The notes under the pieces are model-generated. The model was not told the origin of the DNA. It saw nothing but the letters and a program-made list of their open reading frames with translations, and ran no database searches. From Clostridia bacterium (GTDB lineage Bacteria; Bacillota; DULZ01), in contig JAAYOX010000195.1 of assembly GCA_012520135.1 (NCBI GenBank), positions 1-5,666 on the forward strand: a stretch of DNA of 5,666 nt. The letters run 5' to 3'. Below, in pieces: positions 4,569-5,666 of the stretch (its first letter is position 1; each line of letters opens with the position of its first letter). A program made the translations under genes and the position numbers.

Positions 4569-5666
4569 TTAAAAACCAAAAACAAATCTGATTCGTATCC
4601 ACAGTAAGCGGATGATTTGGTATAAACCGGGGTGAATTAACGCTATTACGGTTACCGGCAGCAAAGCTGCAGCAATTAGTTTGGCCACGTAAGTACCTTT
4701 TAATTTCTGCCGGTAAAGTTTATTGACTCCTTTAGCGTCAACCAAAACGGTACCAACTTTTAAGCGAACTAAAAAGGTACTGGCCATACCTTCCCTGCCC
4801 TTATTCAAAAAATCAACCGGATTAGTATGAGTTCCCAGGGCTACAATCAACTCTGCACCGCTTTCGTAAGCCAGTAACATTGCCACATCTTCACTGGTCC
4901 CCGGAGCCGGTAGTTTGTGGTAAGACAGGTGGAGTTTTTCTATCCGCTCCGCCCCGGGAGCTAAACCGTCAGGGTAAGCATGGACAATAATTTCTTTTGC
5001 CAATTTCAATGCTTTATCGGAGACGCTGTCCATATCACCCAAAATAATGTCCGGTCGATATCCTTCCTCAATGAGCGCGTCTGCCCCGCCGTCCACTCCC
5101 ATTAGCACCGGTTGTGTTTCTTTAATATAAGGGGCGATGGCTTGCAGATCTTCTTTATAATCTCGTCCTCTAACTACGATGAGAACATGTTTTCCTTTCA
5201 TAGATAACTTTAAGGGGGGCAAAGCTAAAGGAGAAAAGATTGAAGTCATCTCTTTAAGGGCGTAATCAAAAGTGTTCAAGGCAAAAGATTCCAATTGAAA
5301 TTCAAAATTTTTTTCGGCTAAAGCCAATTCCCGGGACAGCTTTTGTTTATCCAGTCTCCGCCCGGTAAATACTTGTTGGGGAGTTCGTATCTTATTATCG
5401 GTAATTTCAACCACTGTACCTTCTTCCAGTTCCATTATTTTCGGATCTACCATATCGATGATGGGAATGCCGGAAGATAACAGTTTTGCGGTGCCCAATG
5501 CAGGATACCTACCGGACAAAGATGGTGCGGCGTTGACCAATGCTTTGATCCTTTTACGCAGTAATGACTCCGCTGCTATTTCATCCAGATCAATATGGTT
5601 TACCACGGCAATTTCATTGGGTAAGATTCTTTGCACCAAGTCTTTAGTTCGAGGATCTACACGACA
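4569..5666 (-). CDS. steA: SteA-like cytokinetic ring / thiamin pyrophosphokinase-like protein (5' end outside window)
   Basis: 365 residues are visible. A TTG at 5639 could be taken as the start, but the frame stays open to the window edge, and the extra residues CRVDPRTKD fit the conserved SteA N-terminus 'VD.RTK.L..R'. The gene therefore begins beyond 5666. The N-terminal domain includes the VNAAPSLSGRYPALG segment. The middle is a thiamin pyrophosphokinase-like domain with VDGGAD (visible residues 191-196), PDIILGDMDSVSD (205-217) and GTSEDVAMLLA (256-266). A hydrophobic helix around 329-344 and a basic-aromatic tail end the protein. In Corynebacterium, SteA acts with SteB at the division septum and influences peptidoglycan hydrolysis; it is not thought to be a thiamin enzyme. 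No SteB follows here: the next gene is the GT2. Confidence 0.9.
   Translation of the reverse strand, partial: CRVDPRTKDLVQRILPNEIAVVNHIDLDEIAAESLLRKRIKALVNAAPSLSGRYPALGTAKLLSSGIPIIDMVDPKIMELEEGTVVEITDNKIRTPQQVFTGRRLDKQKLSRELALAEKNFEFQLESFALNTFDYALKEMTSIFSPLALPPLKLSMKGKHVLIVVRGRDYKEDLQAIAPYIKETQPVLMGVDGGADALIEEGYRPDIILGDMDSVSDKALKLAKEIIVHAYPDGLAPGAERIEKLHLSYHKLPAPGTSEDVAMLLAYESGAELIVALGTHTNPVDFLNKGREGMASTFLVRLKVGTVLVDAKGVNKLYRQKLKGTYVAKLIAAALLPVTVIALIHPGLYQIIRLLWIRIRFVFGF

Overview
The window reads as chromosomal DNA from an endospore-forming, Desulfotomaculum/Peptococcaceae-like clostridial Firmicute. The evidence is spoIIM immediately upstream of xerD, strong AGGAGG-type ribosome-binding sites, frequent GTG/TTG starts and moderate GC. 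This placement is an inference from gene content, not a database match.

Layout. Almost everything is on the minus strand, so transcription runs from high to low coordinates. At the right edge lies a steA-like gene whose 5' end leaves the window (4569-5666). It is followed by a tightly packed block: a family 2 glycosyltransferase (3880-4551), an MraY/WecA-like membrane sugar-phosphate transferase (3050-3883) and a DUF3866 protein (1957-3060). Start and stop codons overlap or nearly touch throughout, as in a translationally coupled operon. After the DUF3866 stop the pattern breaks. A 41-codon gene (1851-1976) lies on the opposite strand and overlaps the DUF3866 tail. It is divergent from a ComB-like gene (1094-1765). 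Then come spoIIM (382-1017), with a sigma-E-like promoter, a gene-free stretch (54-381) containing a hairpin-rich element with inverted-repeat ends, and the first 17 codons of xerD (1-53).

How the genes fit together. SteA is a cytokinetic-ring/cell-envelope protein. The GT2 and MraY-like proteins look like a membrane glycoconjugate assembly pair. SpoIIM belongs to the engulfment peptidoglycan-hydrolase machinery, and XerD resolves chromosome dimers at division. The common theme is division, envelope and sporulation.

The most interesting item is the unlisted 41-residue protein at 1851-1976. It has a clear ribosome-binding site and a TTG start. Its size and predicted strand-helix-helix pattern resemble MciZ, the mother-cell FtsZ inhibitor of Bacillus subtilis, whose gene lies in the same broad nudF-spoIIM-xerD neighbourhood. 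A weak sigma-E-like promoter precedes it. This is a hypothesis from pattern and context, and it needs a profile search.
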